From assembly GCA_030679615.1 (NCBI GenBank), contig JAUXSJ010000093.1, positions 1 to 6,055 of the forward strand: a stretch of DNA of 6,055 nt. Direction: 5' to 3'. Source of the DNA: Parachlamydiaceae bacterium (GTDB lineage Bacteria; Chlamydiota; Chlamydiia; Chlamydiales; Parachlamydiaceae). Numbering within the stretch: the first letter of the stretch is position 1; each line of letters starts with the position of its first letter. A model generated the notes under the pieces. The model saw nothing but the letters and a program-made list of their open reading frames with translations. It did not search any database and was not told the origin of the DNA. This document shows, piece after piece, positions 5,325-6,055 of this stretch. The position numbers and the translations under genes are program-made.

Positions 5325-5969
5325 ATGGATGATGTGTCTATTAATATTGTTCAATCCAATTGTTTTTATTGTTTCGAGCCACTAGTTGTTCCAGTCCAAT
5401 TAGAATGCGGTCATCAATTTGATTTAGATTGTCTTATTGATAGAATTGGGAAATTTCAAACTTGTCCTGTTGATCAGAAACCAATTGATCTATCTAAAAT
5501 TAAATATTTTAATGATGATGAAGAATTAAAAGATAAATATATCAAAATTAATGTTCATTCTTTAGCTGGAGGTACATTTTCATTACATGTATTACCTGCA
5601 ACTAAGATTAAAAAATTGAAAAAAAATCTTTCATTCAAACATGGGCTATTTAATGCAAAAACAATAGATAGCTTTTTACAAGAGGTCTTTAAAACCTCTA
5701 CATTTTTCAAAAAATATAACTACGTATTATCTGATCCAAGAGATATAACACTCATATATAATTCATTGACTACAAACAAACTTCTACATAGTGATAAAAC
5801 GTTTGAGAATATTGGGATGGAAATTGGGAAAGAATATAAAGTCACTTGTTGTTTTAGAATGATCTCTTGTTGTGATTATTGTTATGAGACTCGTGATAAT
5901 AAAATAATGATGGCATGTCATCAATCAAATTGCATAAACCTTCAGGTTCAGCGAGCCGGCATTTCATAG
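5325..5969 (+). CDS. RING-finger and ubiquitin-like domain protein (candidate host-directed effector)
   Basis: A 214-residue protein of eukaryote-like build. Residues 13-50 form a RING: C13-x2-C16, C28-x-H30, D33, C36, C47-P-V-D50. Asp replaces Cys at ligand positions 5 and 8; a final CPVD is known from TRAF-type RINGs, while D33 is unusual. Residues about 72-179 resemble ubiquitin. YIKINVHSLAGGTFSLHV aligns with its first hairpin, KIKKLKKNL with the helix, DITLIYNSL with QRLIFAG, and KTFENIGMEIGKEYKVTCCF with the last turn and strand; about 28 extra residues follow the helix. There is no C-terminal Gly-Gly. The tail holds C175, C176, C182, C183, C186, C198, H199 and C203, perhaps a second zinc site. 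I infer an E3 ligase or ubiquitin mimic delivered to the host. The binding site AAAAGG is 13 bases before the ATG, unusually far. The last residues lie in a GC-richer patch and may not be original. Confidence 0.82.
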   Translation: MDDVSINIVQSNCFYCFEPLVVPVQLECGHQFDLDCLIDRIGKFQTCPVDQKPIDLSKIKYFNDDEELKDKYIKINVHSLAGGTFSLHVLPATKIKKLKKNLSFKHGLFNAKTIDSFLQEVFKTSTFFKKYNYVLSDPRDITLIYNSLTTNKLLHSDKTFENIGMEIGKEYKVTCCFRMISCCDYCYETRDNKIMMACHQSNCINLQVQRAGIS

Positions 5970-6055
5970 CTTAGGTGAGTGTGGCTACTTCTGGTTGAAA
6001 TCATGCAGCACATTTTCTATACAATCTTTTGACTTAAGAAAAAAAGCCGTGATAA
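5970..6055. other. GC-richer tail of the window, no complete gene
   Basis: From about 5941 to 6000 the sequence is 48% GC, against 23-32% just before. No terminator hairpin follows the stop at 5967-5969. One plus-strand frame stays open from 5938 to the window end (about 39 codons, no start codon at its beginning), but its GC-rich third positions do not match the neighbouring genes. This may be the edge of a repeat or a foreign segment. Confidence 0.4.
6029..6055 (+). promoter_or_regulatory. Possible promoter cut by the window end
   Basis: TTGACT (6029-6034) is a good -35 box. After 16 A-rich bases, GATAA (6051-6055) would be the first five bases of a -10 box that continues beyond the window. 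Only the next bases can show whether it reads GATAAT, and no downstream gene is visible. Confidence 0.3.

Noticed and set aside
1..5972. 11-bp direct repeat TTTCATAGCTT at 3-13 and 5962-5972, both in GC-richer patches
   Set aside because: A few 11-base matches are expected by chance in 6 kb; there is no longer match around them, so it is not evidence of an element spanning the window.
5938..6055. Start of a further coding gene on the plus strand
   Set aside because: The open frame has no start codon at its beginning, overlaps the RING gene, and its GC-rich third positions are unlike the genes here; kept only as part of the tail observation.

Overview
The window is low-GC bacterial DNA that I place in the Chlamydiae, most likely an amoeba-associated Parachlamydiaceae-type organism (Protochlamydia/Parachlamydia relatives). 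The main reason is gene order. prfB, a GNAT acetyltransferase and yebC lie in the same order and on the same strand, matching the block I recall from Chlamydia trachomatis as CT459-CT458-CT457. The gene after yebC encodes a RING plus ubiquitin-like protein, a eukaryote-like type typical of amoeba symbionts. The assignment rests on memory of synteny and protein families; no database search was made.

Layout. Positions 1-106 are a leader with small inverted repeats and a strong ribosome binding site. A beta-class carbonic anhydrase with an export signal follows (107-787). Its last codons and stop lie inside a 13-bp terminator-like hairpin (763-797), which also separates it from a convergent minus-strand gene (807-1838). 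That gene encodes an unrecognised 343-residue protein with a long glycine-rich hydrophobic segment, possibly an inclusion-membrane or secreted protein. Positions 1839-2230 are a gene-free divergent region holding putative promoters for both sides and an approximately 100-bp palindromic element. The element is built of three hairpins and flanked by a 6-bp direct repeat.

From 2231 all genes run rightward with short gaps and look like one transcription unit: prfB (RF2, 364 residues, read through a programmed +1 frameshift at an in-frame UGA), the GNAT acetyltransferase, a SprT-like metalloprotease-fold protein, yebC, and the RING/ubiquitin-like protein (5325-5969). The final stretch (5970-6055) changes to clearly higher GC and ends in what may be the start of another promoter.

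Functionally, prfB and yebC both act on the ribosome (termination at UGA/UAA; relief of stalling), with the acetyltransferase and SprT-like protein as uncharacterised companions. The most interesting item is the last gene. It has an N-terminal RING finger with Asp at two zinc positions, then a ubiquitin-like beta-grasp fold with a roughly 28-residue insertion, then a Cys-rich tail. I infer that it is a secreted effector acting on the host ubiquitin system. It sits next to yebC where C. trachomatis, as I recall, carries the effector gene tarp (CT456).
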